Below are positions 1-5,974 of a stretch of DNA of 8,928 bases, piece by piece. Every line of letters starts with the position of its first letter. The stretch's first letter is position 1. The DNA lies in contig CAKOLG010000037.1 in NCBI GenBank assembly GCA_934096175.1, forward strand, positions 1 to 8,928. Reading direction: 5' to 3'. Source of the DNA: an uncultured Bacilli bacterium. GTDB lineage: Bacteria > Bacillota_I > Bacilli_A > RF39 > UBA660. Below the pieces are notes generated by a model. The model was given only the letters and a program-made list of their open reading frames with translations, made no database searches and had not been told where the DNA came from. The position numbers and the translations under genes are program-made.

Positions 1-95
1 TAATTCTTTAAAATTTTAGCATATTTATGCTAAGAGTTCTAGAAATAGTAATTATAATTTTATAAAGTTTAAAAAATAATAATATTTTAATACCT

Positions 96-115
96 TATAG
101 AATTATAATTCTATA
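96..115. repeat. Perfect 20-bp palindrome beyond the frr terminator
   Basis: TATAGAATTATAATTCTATA equals its own reverse complement over all 20 bases and directly abuts the T-tract side of the frr terminator. It could be a second hairpin, a protein-binding dyad, or chance in AT-rich DNA. The rest of 1-95 shows no gene, only a small 7-bp hairpin at 16-33 (TTAGCAT / ATGCTAA) without a convincing T-tract. Confidence 0.5.
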
Positions 116-144
116 AAAAATGGCAATCATATTAGATTGCCATT
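115..144 (-). terminator. Intrinsic terminator of frr, overlapping its 3' end
   Basis: On the minus strand a 10-bp perfect stem (AATGGCAATC / GATTGCCATT) closes a 6-base loop and is followed by a run of T. The loop contains the frr TAA stop codon and the left arm encodes the last residues (MAI), so coding sequence and terminator share bases. Confidence 0.85.
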
Positions 145-671
145 AATTCTTCTTCTTTTTCTTTTAATTTCTCGTCAACTTTTTTGTTATAATCTGCTAT
201 TAATTTTTGTACTTCATCTAACATTGTTTTTTCCATATCTTCTGTTATTGATTCATCATTTTTTATTGCGTCGTTGGCTTCTTGACGCACTTTTCTTAGC
301 GCAACTTTTGTTTCTTCTGCTATTTGTTTTGCTTGTTTAACGTACTCTTTTCTACGATCTTCTGTTAAACTTGGTATAGTAAGAATCACTGTTTCACCAT
401 TATCCGTTGGATTGATACCGATATTTGCCTCATTTATCGCTTTAACGATATCTTTTAAGCAACTTCTATCAAAGGGCTTAATCATTAGGGTTTTGGCTTC
501 TGGGACAGTAATATTTGCTAAACTTTGAATCGGAGTTGATACACCGTAATAATCAACATTAATACCATTTATCAAAGTTGCACTAGCTCGACCTGCTCTT
601 ATTGTTAAAAGTCTAGCATCCATTGTCTCTAATGCGTGAATCATTTTTAATTCTATTTCGTCGTTTATCAT
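132..671 (-). CDS. frr: Ribosome recycling factor (RRF)
   Basis: Cytosolic factor that, with EF-G, splits the post-termination ribosome so that subunits can be reused. The 179 residues are close to the usual length of about 185. The RRF signature is plain: an IRAGRAS stretch at residues 24-30, NVDYYGVSTPI at 38-48 in the beta domain, then VPEAKTLMIKPFDRS at 56-70. A long C-terminal helix begins near the DRRKEYVK segment and continues through the ALRKVRQEAND stretch. The ATG is preceded by AAGGAGA at good spacing. The gene lies 40 bases after the thioredoxin-like gene and has a candidate promoter overlapping that gene's end. pyrH, its usual upstream neighbour, is absent here. The stop codon sits in the loop of the terminator hairpin. 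Identification is secure. Confidence 0.98.
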   Translation of the reverse strand: MINDEIELKMIHALETMDARLLTIRAGRASATLINGINVDYYGVSTPIQSLANITVPEAKTLMIKPFDRSCLKDIVKAINEANIGINPTDNGETVILTIPSLTEDRRKEYVKQAKQIAEETKVALRKVRQEANDAIKNDESITEDMEKTMLDEVQKLIADYNKKVDEKLKEKEEELMAI

Positions 672-697
672 AAATTAATTTCTCCTTCAGTACTTTA

Positions 698-726
698 ATT
701 ATAAGCTATAATTAATTTTTATTCAA
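698..726 (-). promoter_or_regulatory. Candidate sigma-A promoter for frr
   Basis: On the minus strand TTGAAT (721-726) and TATAAT (698-703) are separated by exactly 17 bases. Transcription would begin near 691, giving a leader of about 20 bases that contains the AAGGAGA ribosome-binding site. The -35 lies inside the last codons of the thioredoxin-like gene. The match is good, but AT-rich sequence makes chance hits likely. Confidence 0.55.
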
Positions 727-1305
727 ATAATATTTGTTTATTGCATTTTTAATTTCGAATGCAAATTGTTTTTTTTGTTCTTCTGTCCAATAATCTTCTA
801 TTTCTGTTGTATTTTTCATAGCAACAGTATCATTATTATAGTAAAGAACTTTGCCATTATCTATAATATAAAAACTAGGAGCCAATAAATTATTTTCACT
901 ACCATCTGTGCTTGTTAAAAAGCCATTAAGTAGTTCTCTTATTTCATAGTAATTGGAATTTTTTTGAGCTTTGTCATTATTAATGTCATAGTAATAGATT
1001 TTATCTAAGCCAATTTCTTGGAAAATGCTATTTAACTCTTTGATGTACTGCCTAGACCACCTTGATGTTTGACTTCCAATAAATATAATACTTTTATCTT
1101 TTTTTATTACGTTTATTAGTTTTGTGCCATTTATTACGTTAAAAACATCACTATTTATTTCTGGGTAATAATTACTGATTGTTTTTACTTCTTCTTTGCT
1201 ATTATCTTTATATTTTTCACTTAAGTAAATGAAAGCAAAAATCATTAGCACAAATAAAATTACATATATTATTTTTTTTAAAATATTTCTTGTTTTTATA
1301 TTCAT
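712..1305 (-). CDS. Membrane-anchored thioredoxin-fold protein lacking the redox cysteines
   Basis: A 197-residue protein with a basic N-terminus, one hydrophobic segment (about residues 12-28) and a C-terminal domain that probably faces outside the membrane. The domain has a thioredoxin-like layout. A beta strand (SIIFIGSQ, 72-79) leads into a helix where the active site should be, followed by a strand near KIYYYDIN and by LAPSFYIIDNGKVL (141-154), which resembles the cis-Pro loop and last strands. It is closest in pattern to bacteriocin-transport-accessory-type thioredoxins (xxTCPYCR). The CxxC position reads S81-R-W-S84, and the protein has no cysteine at all, so it cannot be a thiol oxidoreductase. 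ATG start with a GGATGTGAT-type ribosome site. It sits between the AI-2E transporter gene and frr. The fold call is inferred from pattern; function is unknown. Confidence 0.75.
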   Translation of the reverse strand: MNIKTRNILKKIIYVILFVLMIFAFIYLSEKYKDNSKEEVKTISNYYPEINSDVFNVINGTKLINVIKKDKSIIFIGSQTSRWSRQYIKELNSIFQEIGLDKIYYYDINNDKAQKNSNYYEIRELLNGFLTSTDGSENNLLAPSFYIIDNGKVLYYNNDTVAMKNTTEIEDYWTEEQKKQFAFEIKNAINKYYLNKN

Positions 1306-1323
1306 ATCATCACATCCAATATT

Positions 1324-1332
1324 ATTATAACA
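1324..1332 (-). promoter_or_regulatory. Extended -10 element for the thioredoxin-like gene
   Basis: On the minus strand TGTTATAAT is a perfect extended -10 (TGnTATAAT), about 20 bases before the start codon at 1305. The -35 region (TGTTAA at 1347-1352) is weak, as is tolerated with an extended -10. It suggests the gene can be transcribed separately from the transporter upstream. Confidence 0.45.
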
Positions 1333-1398
1333 TGTAATTTAAAATATTAACATTGTTGTGCTAACTAATGTAAAAAAAATATAAAAATTGGGGATTAC

Positions 1399-2493
1399 CT
1401 ATTCTTTTTTTACAGGTTTAGAATTAATAAAAATTCGTAGGAGACTGTAAACAATCGATACAACTGGTACACCTAATAGCATCCCAAAGACGCCACCAAA
1501 TGATCCACCAATTGTAACTGCGACCAATACCCAAATGCTAGGAAGGCCAATTTTACCGCCAACAACTTTAGGATAAATAAAATTTCCTTCTATTTGCTGC
1601 AATATTAGAAAAAATATAATAAAAGTTAGAGCTTTTATAGGACTTACCATAAATATTAGAAATGTTCCAATTATACATCCAATAAAAGCACCAAATATTG
1701 GAATTAAAGCTGTTACTCCAACTAAAACTGAAATTGTAGCAGCATATGGTAATTTAAAAATTAACATACCAATAAAACACAAAATTCCAAGAATAATAGA
1801 TTCTAGGACTTGAACCTTAACAAAATTGCTAAATATTTTATTTGATAATTCAGAAACTTCAATTATTTTATTATAAACTTTAAGAGAACATATTTTTTTT
1901 AAAACTTTTTTTGTTTGTTCAGTTAATTTTTCCTTGTCCAATAATATATATATGGCGAATATTATACCAACAAAAAAGTTACAAACAACGCTTGCGATTG
2001 ATGACGCAAACCCCATTGAAATGTTAATTAATTTGTCTCGGTTATTACTGATAAAATTAGTTGTTTCATCTTTAATTTTATTATTTTCTAAAACTAAGAA
2101 CTCTAATTTATCAGTTGATATTCCTATTTTTTCTCCTAAATTATATATATTTTTTTGATATTCTGGTATATTTTCAACAAAAATTGTTCCGGCATTTTTT
2201 AATTGAGGAATTAATATGAATAGCAAAATGACAATAAAGCTAATTATTATAATTAAAGATAAGCTTATGCTAATAATTCTCCTTGTTTTTTTAAGCTTTT
2301 TTAAAGCACCATTCTCTAATGATTTTAGTAAAACGTTTAATACAAAAGCAATTATTAAACCTATTATAAACGGTGATAATATTTTAACAACAAAGTTAAA
2401 AATATTGACAATCCATTTATAATTCAAAAGAAGAACAAATAAAACGACGCCATATGTTATCAAAAGTATTTTTTCTTTAAATGATTTACTCAA
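1399..2493 (-). CDS. AI-2E/PerM-family membrane transporter
   Basis: Integral membrane protein of the AI-2 exporter/PerM superfamily (COG0628). The substrate of such proteins is usually unknown; members have been linked to AI-2 export or Na+/H+ antiport. It has about 365 residues, normal for the family. Hydrophobic segments come in the typical arrangement: two near the N-terminus, another near 76-98, a soluble region (about 100-160), then a cluster to the C-terminus. Family motifs are clear: ALIPIFGAFIG, QQIEGNFIYPKVVGG, and a glycine-rich end GGSFGGVFGMLLGVPVV. A GTG at 2502 is in frame, but it lies inside the Shine-Dalgarno sequence AAGGGGGTGAT. The TTG at 2493 is 8 bases after the GGGGG core, so I chose TTG. 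It follows the tsf terminator and sits where pyrH is commonly found. Confidence 0.9.
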   Translation of the reverse strand: MSKSFKEKILLITYGVVLFVLLLNYKWIVNIFNFVVKILSPFIIGLIIAFVLNVLLKSLENGALKKLKKTRRIISISLSLIIIISFIVILLFILIPQLKNAGTIFVENIPEYQKNIYNLGEKIGISTDKLEFLVLENNKIKDETTNFISNNRDKLINISMGFASSIASVVCNFFVGIIFAIYILLDKEKLTEQTKKVLKKICSLKVYNKIIEVSELSNKIFSNFVKVQVLESIILGILCFIGMLIFKLPYAATISVLVGVTALIPIFGAFIGCIIGTFLIFMVSPIKALTFIIFFLILQQIEGNFIYPKVVGGKIGLPSIWVLVAVTIGGSFGGVFGMLLGVPVVSIVYSLLRIFINSKPVKKE

Positions 2494-2497
2494 GTTT

Positions 2498-2508
2498 ATC
2501 ACCCCCTT
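2498..2508 (-). promoter_or_regulatory. Ribosome-binding site that decides a TTG start
   Basis: On the minus strand AAGGGGGTGAT matches the anti-SD complement AAGGAGGTGAT with one change. The GTG inside it (2500-2502) cannot be the start if this element pairs with 16S rRNA. The TTG at 2491-2493 has ideal spacing. Confidence 0.75.
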
Positions 2509-2517
2509 TTTTTACTA

Positions 2518-2523
2518 ATTATA
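2518..2523 (-). promoter_or_regulatory. Candidate -10 box for the AI-2E transporter gene
   Basis: A perfect TATAAT on the minus strand lies between the tsf terminator and the transporter's SD. No good -35 is visible at 17 bases (ACATAT). A promoter here would make sense because the preceding terminator separates this gene from rpsB-tsf. Confidence 0.4.
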
Positions 2524-2558
2524 TCGTTCGTATTTTTACAATATGTGTTTTGTTTTTG

Positions 2559-2581
2559 AAAAAAACCGCAAAAGCGGTTTT
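2559..2581 (-). terminator. Intrinsic terminator of rpsB-tsf
   Basis: On the minus strand AAAACCGC, loop TTTT, GCGGTTTT forms an 8-bp stem with a GC core, followed by a run of seven T. It starts 4 bases after the tsf stop codon. Confidence 0.9.
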
Positions 2582-2585
2582 GATA

Positions 2586-3458
2586 CTATTTATTGATTTG
2601 AGCCATTACTTCTTCAGCAAAGTTTTCTTCGCGTTTTTCAATACCTTCGCCAACTTTGAATCTTGTAGCACTAATCAATTCTCCTCCATTGTTAGTTACG
2701 TATTTAGTTACATCAATATCACTGTCTTTGATGAACGCTTGTTCTGCTAAACAAATTTCTTTAAAGAATTTATTTAATCTTCCTTCAATCATTTTTTCAG
2801 CGATATCTGCTGGTTTTCCTTCGTTTATTGCTTGTTCTTTCAATACTTCTTTTTCACGAGCGATTTCAGCTTCTGGAACTTCTGTTCTAAATACATATTT
2901 TGGTTCCATTGCAGCAGCTTGCATTGCTACGTCTTTTGCAACATCAACAGTTGCACCTTTTACAACTGTTAAAACAGCTATTTGTCCACCCATATGGATG
3001 TATGTTCCAAAATTTTCATCATCATTTTTTTCAACAACACAAAGACGACGGAAATCTAGTTTTTCACCTATTTTTGAAGTTTTAGCAATTACTAAATCTT
3101 TAATGGTTCCTTCACCACATTTTAATTCATTTGCTTCTTCAATAGTTTTGGCATCACTATCAAGAATTAAATTACCAATAGTGTCTAATAATTCCTTGAA
3201 TTCTTCATTTTTACTTACAAAGTCTGTTTCTGAGTTGATTTCAATCATGACAGCTTTGTTACCTTTCACATAAACGTTTGCCAATCCTTCAGCAGCAATT
3301 CTTGCACCTTTTTTATCAGCTTTTGCAATTCCTTTTTCTCTTAGCCAATCAATTGCATTTTCAAGATTGCCATCACATTCTGCTAAAGCTTTTTTGCAGT
3401 CCATCATTCCTGCTCCTGTTTTTTCACGTAATTCTTTTACTAAGCTTGCACTTATCAT
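2586..3458 (-). CDS. tsf: Translation elongation factor Ts
   Basis: Guanine-nucleotide exchange factor that releases GDP from EF-Tu in the cytosol. At 290 residues it has family length. The N-terminal UBA-like module carries the signature LVKELREKTGAGMMDCKKAL (residues 6-25), followed by GNLENAIDWLREKG. The EF-Tu-contacting TDFV motif is at 78-81 (SETDFVSKNEEF). The dimerisation/core domain contains FGTYIHMGGQIAVLTV, and a second core copy includes AMQAAAMEPKYV. The gene starts 22 bases after the rpsB stop, with GAGGTTA as ribosome site, so it is co-transcribed with rpsB as in most bacteria. The terminator lies immediately after its stop. Identification is secure. Confidence 0.98.
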   Translation of the reverse strand: MISASLVKELREKTGAGMMDCKKALAECDGNLENAIDWLREKGIAKADKKGARIAAEGLANVYVKGNKAVMIEINSETDFVSKNEEFKELLDTIGNLILDSDAKTIEEANELKCGEGTIKDLVIAKTSKIGEKLDFRRLCVVEKNDDENFGTYIHMGGQIAVLTVVKGATVDVAKDVAMQAAAMEPKYVFRTEVPEAEIAREKEVLKEQAINEGKPADIAEKMIEGRLNKFFKEICLAEQAFIKDSDIDVTKYVTNNGGELISATRFKVGEGIEKREENFAEEVMAQINK

Positions 3459-3480
3459 AACGTAACCTCTTTTCTATAAT

Positions 3481-4407
3481 TTATTCGCTTAATGAAGCAA
3501 TTAGTTCATCTTTTTTTAAATTAGAATATCCCTTGATTCCAGCATTTTTTGCCATTGCTTTTAATTCAGTTAATGTTTTTGTACTTAAATCTTCTGTTGG
3601 GATAGCTGTTGGTTCTGCTATAACTTCTTCTTTAATAGATTCTTTTACTTCATCTTTATTTTCTTTTGATTCTTTTATTTCTTTTTTTGGTTTTTTCTCT
3701 TCTTCTGTAACATAATCTATTATTTCTCCACCGTTTGCTTCAGCAATAGCATTTCCTAAAACACCTAAAACAACTTTTACTGCTCTTACAGCGTCATCAT
3801 TACCTGGGATTACAAAATCAACATCATCTGGATCACAGTTTGTATCTACAATACCAAATATAGGAATATTTAATTTTCTTGCTTCTTTAATTGCATTTAA
3901 TTCTTTTTTAGGATCAACAATTATTAAAGCTTGTGGTAGTTTATCCATTGAACGTATACCACATAATAATTTATTTAATTTTTCGTATTCTTTTTTTAAA
4001 TTAATAACTTCTTTTTTTGGTAAAACTTCAAAAGTACCATTTTTTTCCATATTTTCAATTTCTTCAAGACGTTTAACTCTACTTCTAATAGTACGGAAAT
4101 TTGTTAAAGTTCCACCTAACCATCTTTCAGTAACATAATATGAATTTGTTCTTTCTGCATTTTCTTTTGCAGCTTCTTGAGCTTGTTTTTTAGTTCCTAC
4201 AAATAGGAATGTTCCACCATTTGCAGCAATTTTACTAATTTCTGCATAGGCTTCTTCGATTTTTGCAACTGTTTTTTGCAAATCAATAATATAAATGTCA
4301 TCTCTTGTTGTATAAATGTATTCTTTCATTTTTGGATTCCATCTTTTTGTTTGATGTCCAAAATGAACTCCAGCTTCTAATAAATAACTTAAAGAAACTA
4401 CGGCCAT
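3481..4407 (-). CDS. rpsB: Ribosomal protein S2 with a C-terminal Rho_N/SAP-like module
   Basis: Small-subunit ribosomal protein S2. The canonical body covers residues 1 to about 233, with GVHFGHQTKRWNPKMK (13-28), RWLGGTLTNFRTI (95-107), LIIVDPKKELNAIKEARKL (161-179) and FGIVDTNCDPDDVDFVIPGNDDA (184-206). At 308 residues it is longer than usual (about 230-260). The excess is a Lys/Glu-rich linker (about 234-271) followed by residues 274-307, LSTKTLTELKAMAKNAGIK then GYSNLKKDELIASL, which matches the Rho N-terminal/SAP-like helical pattern. ATG start with an excellent SD, AAGGAGGG. It is the first gene of rpsB-tsf, with a leader of about 105 bases. The S2 identity is secure; the C-terminal module is assigned from its pattern. 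Confidence 0.98.
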   Translation of the reverse strand: MAVVSLSYLLEAGVHFGHQTKRWNPKMKEYIYTTRDDIYIIDLQKTVAKIEEAYAEISKIAANGGTFLFVGTKKQAQEAAKENAERTNSYYVTERWLGGTLTNFRTIRSRVKRLEEIENMEKNGTFEVLPKKEVINLKKEYEKLNKLLCGIRSMDKLPQALIIVDPKKELNAIKEARKLNIPIFGIVDTNCDPDDVDFVIPGNDDAVRAVKVVLGVLGNAIAEANGGEIIDYVTEEEKKPKKEIKESKENKDEVKESIKEEVIAEPTAIPTEDLSTKTLTELKAMAKNAGIKGYSNLKKDELIASLSE

Positions 4408-4446
4408 AAAAAATCCCTCCTTCGTTATACTTCTGCTTGCTTCTAC

Positions 4447-4480
4447 TTTTTAGCTCACCTCTTCGGCACTAGAGTAAAAA
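4447..4480 (-). other. Predicted hairpin in the rpsB leader
   Basis: On the minus strand TTTTTACTC pairs with GAG(C)TAAAAA: nine base pairs with one bulged C around a 15-base loop. It lies in the middle of the 5' untranslated leader. S2 is known to repress its own operon in some bacteria through the leader, but I recognise no described S2-binding structure here. It does not visibly sequester the SD. Confidence 0.35.
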
Positions 4481-4518
4481 TCCACAAACATGTTTATTTG
4501 CTTTTTAAAGCCGTAGAT

Positions 4519-4547
4519 ATTGTACCAAAAAAAAGTACTATAAACAA
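4519..4547 (-). promoter_or_regulatory. Promoter of rpsB-tsf (extended -10)
   Basis: On the minus strand TTGTTT (4542-4547), a 17-base spacer and TACAAT (4519-4524), with TGG directly before the -10 (TGGTACAAT), form an extended -10 promoter. Transcription would start near 4512. The -35 and spacer lie within the loop and right arm of the preceding gene's terminator, so promoter and terminator share DNA. Confidence 0.65.
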
Positions 4548-4556
4548 GTACTTTTT
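4527..4556 (-). terminator. Intrinsic terminator after the unrecognised membrane-anchored gene
   Basis: On the minus strand AAAAAGTACT, a 7-base loop and AGTACTTTTT give a 10-bp perfect stem followed by a run of eight T. It lies 7 bases after the stop codon at 4564 and closes the transcript containing ylmH. Confidence 0.85.
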
Positions 4557-4563
4557 CACTATT

Positions 4564-5265
4564 TTACCAATTTTTAGGGATTAATTTTAATGTTGCTTCA
4601 TAGGTATTTGAACTTGAGCTATTAGCAAAATTTGTGGCATCATCATTAACATCAAAAACAAAATCAGTATATTTTAATTCGTTGAATGCTTTTGTTTGAA
4701 TAATTTGACTATTTAGTATAGTATTATTTGGAAATAAATTGTCTACTTTTTCCACTTTGTTTAAAATTATTTTCTCTTCTATTTTTGGGGCTGATTTTGA
4801 ATATACTCTACCTTTTTCATATGTGTATCCATCAGGAACTGTATAAATAATTTGATTTTCTAAAGCAATTTTATTGACATTTACTTCTTCGTCTGCTGAT
4901 TTTTGGATGGTAACTACGGTAATTTCTTGTGGTGTTTGCGTATAGTAATCATCACCAATTTTACAACATTCTATATTGTTTGCTTTTAGCGCTTTTAAAA
5001 GTTCTGCACCGCTACTATATTTTAAATCATAGGCCTGACCAATATAAATTGTTTTGGGCAATAAGCAAATACCGTCATCGTAATAATATTTTATTAAACT
5101 TTCACACTTACTTTCATTTTTTAGACTCCCTAAAATTTCACGAATAGAAATGCCACCAGAAAAGCCAAACGCTAATAATGAAATGGAAATTGCTAAGCCG
5201 CCAACAACTTTCGCACCAGTTGAAAATACGTTTTTCTTGGGTGCTTTAAATACGTATTTTTGCAT
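4564..5265 (-). CDS. Unrecognised membrane-anchored protein
   Basis: I do not recognise this 233-residue protein. It has a basic N-terminus (KYVFKAPKKNVF), one hydrophobic, glycine-rich segment at about residues 17-37, and a mostly polar remainder that probably lies outside the membrane. There is no lipobox, so a signal anchor is likelier than a lipoprotein signal. It has four cysteines (54, 67 and the adjacent pair 100-101). The middle region IYIGQAYDLKYSSGAELLKA (73-92) and a PDGYTYEKGRVYSKSAP stretch (144-160) suggest small beta/alpha units, and the end is Asn/Ser-rich before a final strand. ATG start with a strong SD, AAGGGGG. It begins 16 bases after the ylmH stop, so it is probably co-transcribed with ylmH. 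It is a real gene by SD, length and terminator; no function is assigned. Confidence 0.8.
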   Translation of the reverse strand: MQKYVFKAPKKNVFSTGAKVVGGLAISISLLAFGFSGGISIREILGSLKNESKCESLIKYYYDDGICLLPKTIYIGQAYDLKYSSGAELLKALKANNIECCKIGDDYYTQTPQEITVVTIQKSADEEVNVNKIALENQIIYTVPDGYTYEKGRVYSKSAPKIEEKIILNKVEKVDNLFPNNTILNSQIIQTKAFNELKYTDFVFDVNDDATNFANSSSSNTYEATLKLIPKNW

Positions 5266-5281
5266 AATTTTTCCCCCTTGT

Positions 5282-5974
5282 TTAATTATATTTAAGGATT
5301 TTTATTATAAATCCTCCTTTTTTAGTACGTTTTATAATACCATAATATTTAAATTTTCCAAAATTTTTCACGCTAAAAATATCATTTTCTTTTAAAGTGC
5401 GAGCTGGTTTTAATTCTTCTTTATAATTTAAAACGATTTCTTTGTTTTTAAATTTAATTAAGACATCTTGGCGACTTAATTTGATCAAAGAAGAAATTAC
5501 ATTGTCAATACGTAATGAAGATACTATAATTTCATAAGTTATAAACTCTTGGATAAAATTATTGGCGATACTTAACGGAACTTCTTCAATAACAACAGAG
5601 GTATTTCTTATAGAATTTAAACTATTTTGGAGGTATGTGCTTATTAAAGGTACAACAAAAATATAATAATTACCATTGTATTTCAGGATATCTCCAAACA
5701 TATCGTCTTTTAGCCCTAAAGAGAAAACTGCTCCTAAAATATCTTGATGACGAAGTCCTGTACCAGAACAAATTTTTAATAATTTAACTGTTGGTATATT
5801 TTTTTTATATAATATTACTTTATTGCAATCTGGATATAGTTCGTATATTTTATAAGTGTTTTTATTTAATTTACTTTTAATTTTTAGTAATTCTTGTTGA
5901 TTTATGAAATTAGTATTTCCTTTTATTGTTAAAAATTCGATTATTTTTTCAATATTATAGTTATTTGTTTTCAT
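5282..5974 (-). CDS. ylmH: YlmH/RqcP2-type S4-domain RNA-binding protein
   Basis: Homologue of Bacillus subtilis YlmH (RqcP2), which binds the 50S subunit at peptidyl-tRNA-blocked large subunits in ribosome quality control. The 230 residues match family length (about 255) less some N-terminal sequence. The middle domain has the family's hallmark RHQDILGAVFSLGL (75-88) followed by GDIL (94-97). The C-terminal S4 domain begins at SSLRIDNVISSLIKLSRQD (152-170), continues through ARTLKENDIFSVKNFGKFKY and ends at about 230. ATG start. It overlaps the upstream membrane-protein gene by 14 bases, implying translational coupling. In Firmicutes ylmH usually sits with sepF, ylmG and divIVA; none of these is visible here. 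Confident at family level; the RQC role is taken from the family. Confidence 0.88.
   Translation of the reverse strand: MKTNNYNIEKIIEFLTIKGNTNFINQQELLKIKSKLNKNTYKIYELYPDCNKVILYKKNIPTVKLLKICSGTGLRHQDILGAVFSLGLKDDMFGDILKYNGNYYIFVVPLISTYLQNSLNSIRNTSVVIEEVPLSIANNFIQEFITYEIIVSSLRIDNVISSLIKLSRQDVLIKFKNKEIVLNYKEELKPARTLKENDIFSVKNFGKFKYYGIIKRTKKGGFIIKILKYN

Noticed and set aside
16..33. Hairpin TTAGCAT/ATGCTAA as a terminator.
   Set aside because: The stem is only 7 bp and AT-rich, and neither strand has a proper run of T after it.
2500..2502. GTG as the start codon of the AI-2E transporter.
   Set aside because: It lies inside the strong SD AAGGGGGTGAT, so it could not be used with that site. The TTG at 2491-2493 has the right spacing.
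2656..3273. A 205-codon frame on the plus strand opposite tsf, and other plus-strand frames opposite frr, rpsB and the AI-2E gene.
   Set aside because: They lie wholly antisense to secure genes, lack ribosome sites, and their composition mirrors the complement of the real genes.
4450..4491. A 13-codon open reading frame in the rpsB leader (minus strand, ATG at 4489-4491, TAA at 4450-4452).
   Set aside because: No Shine-Dalgarno sequence precedes the ATG, and no run of one amino acid suggests attenuation. Short frames like this are expected by chance.
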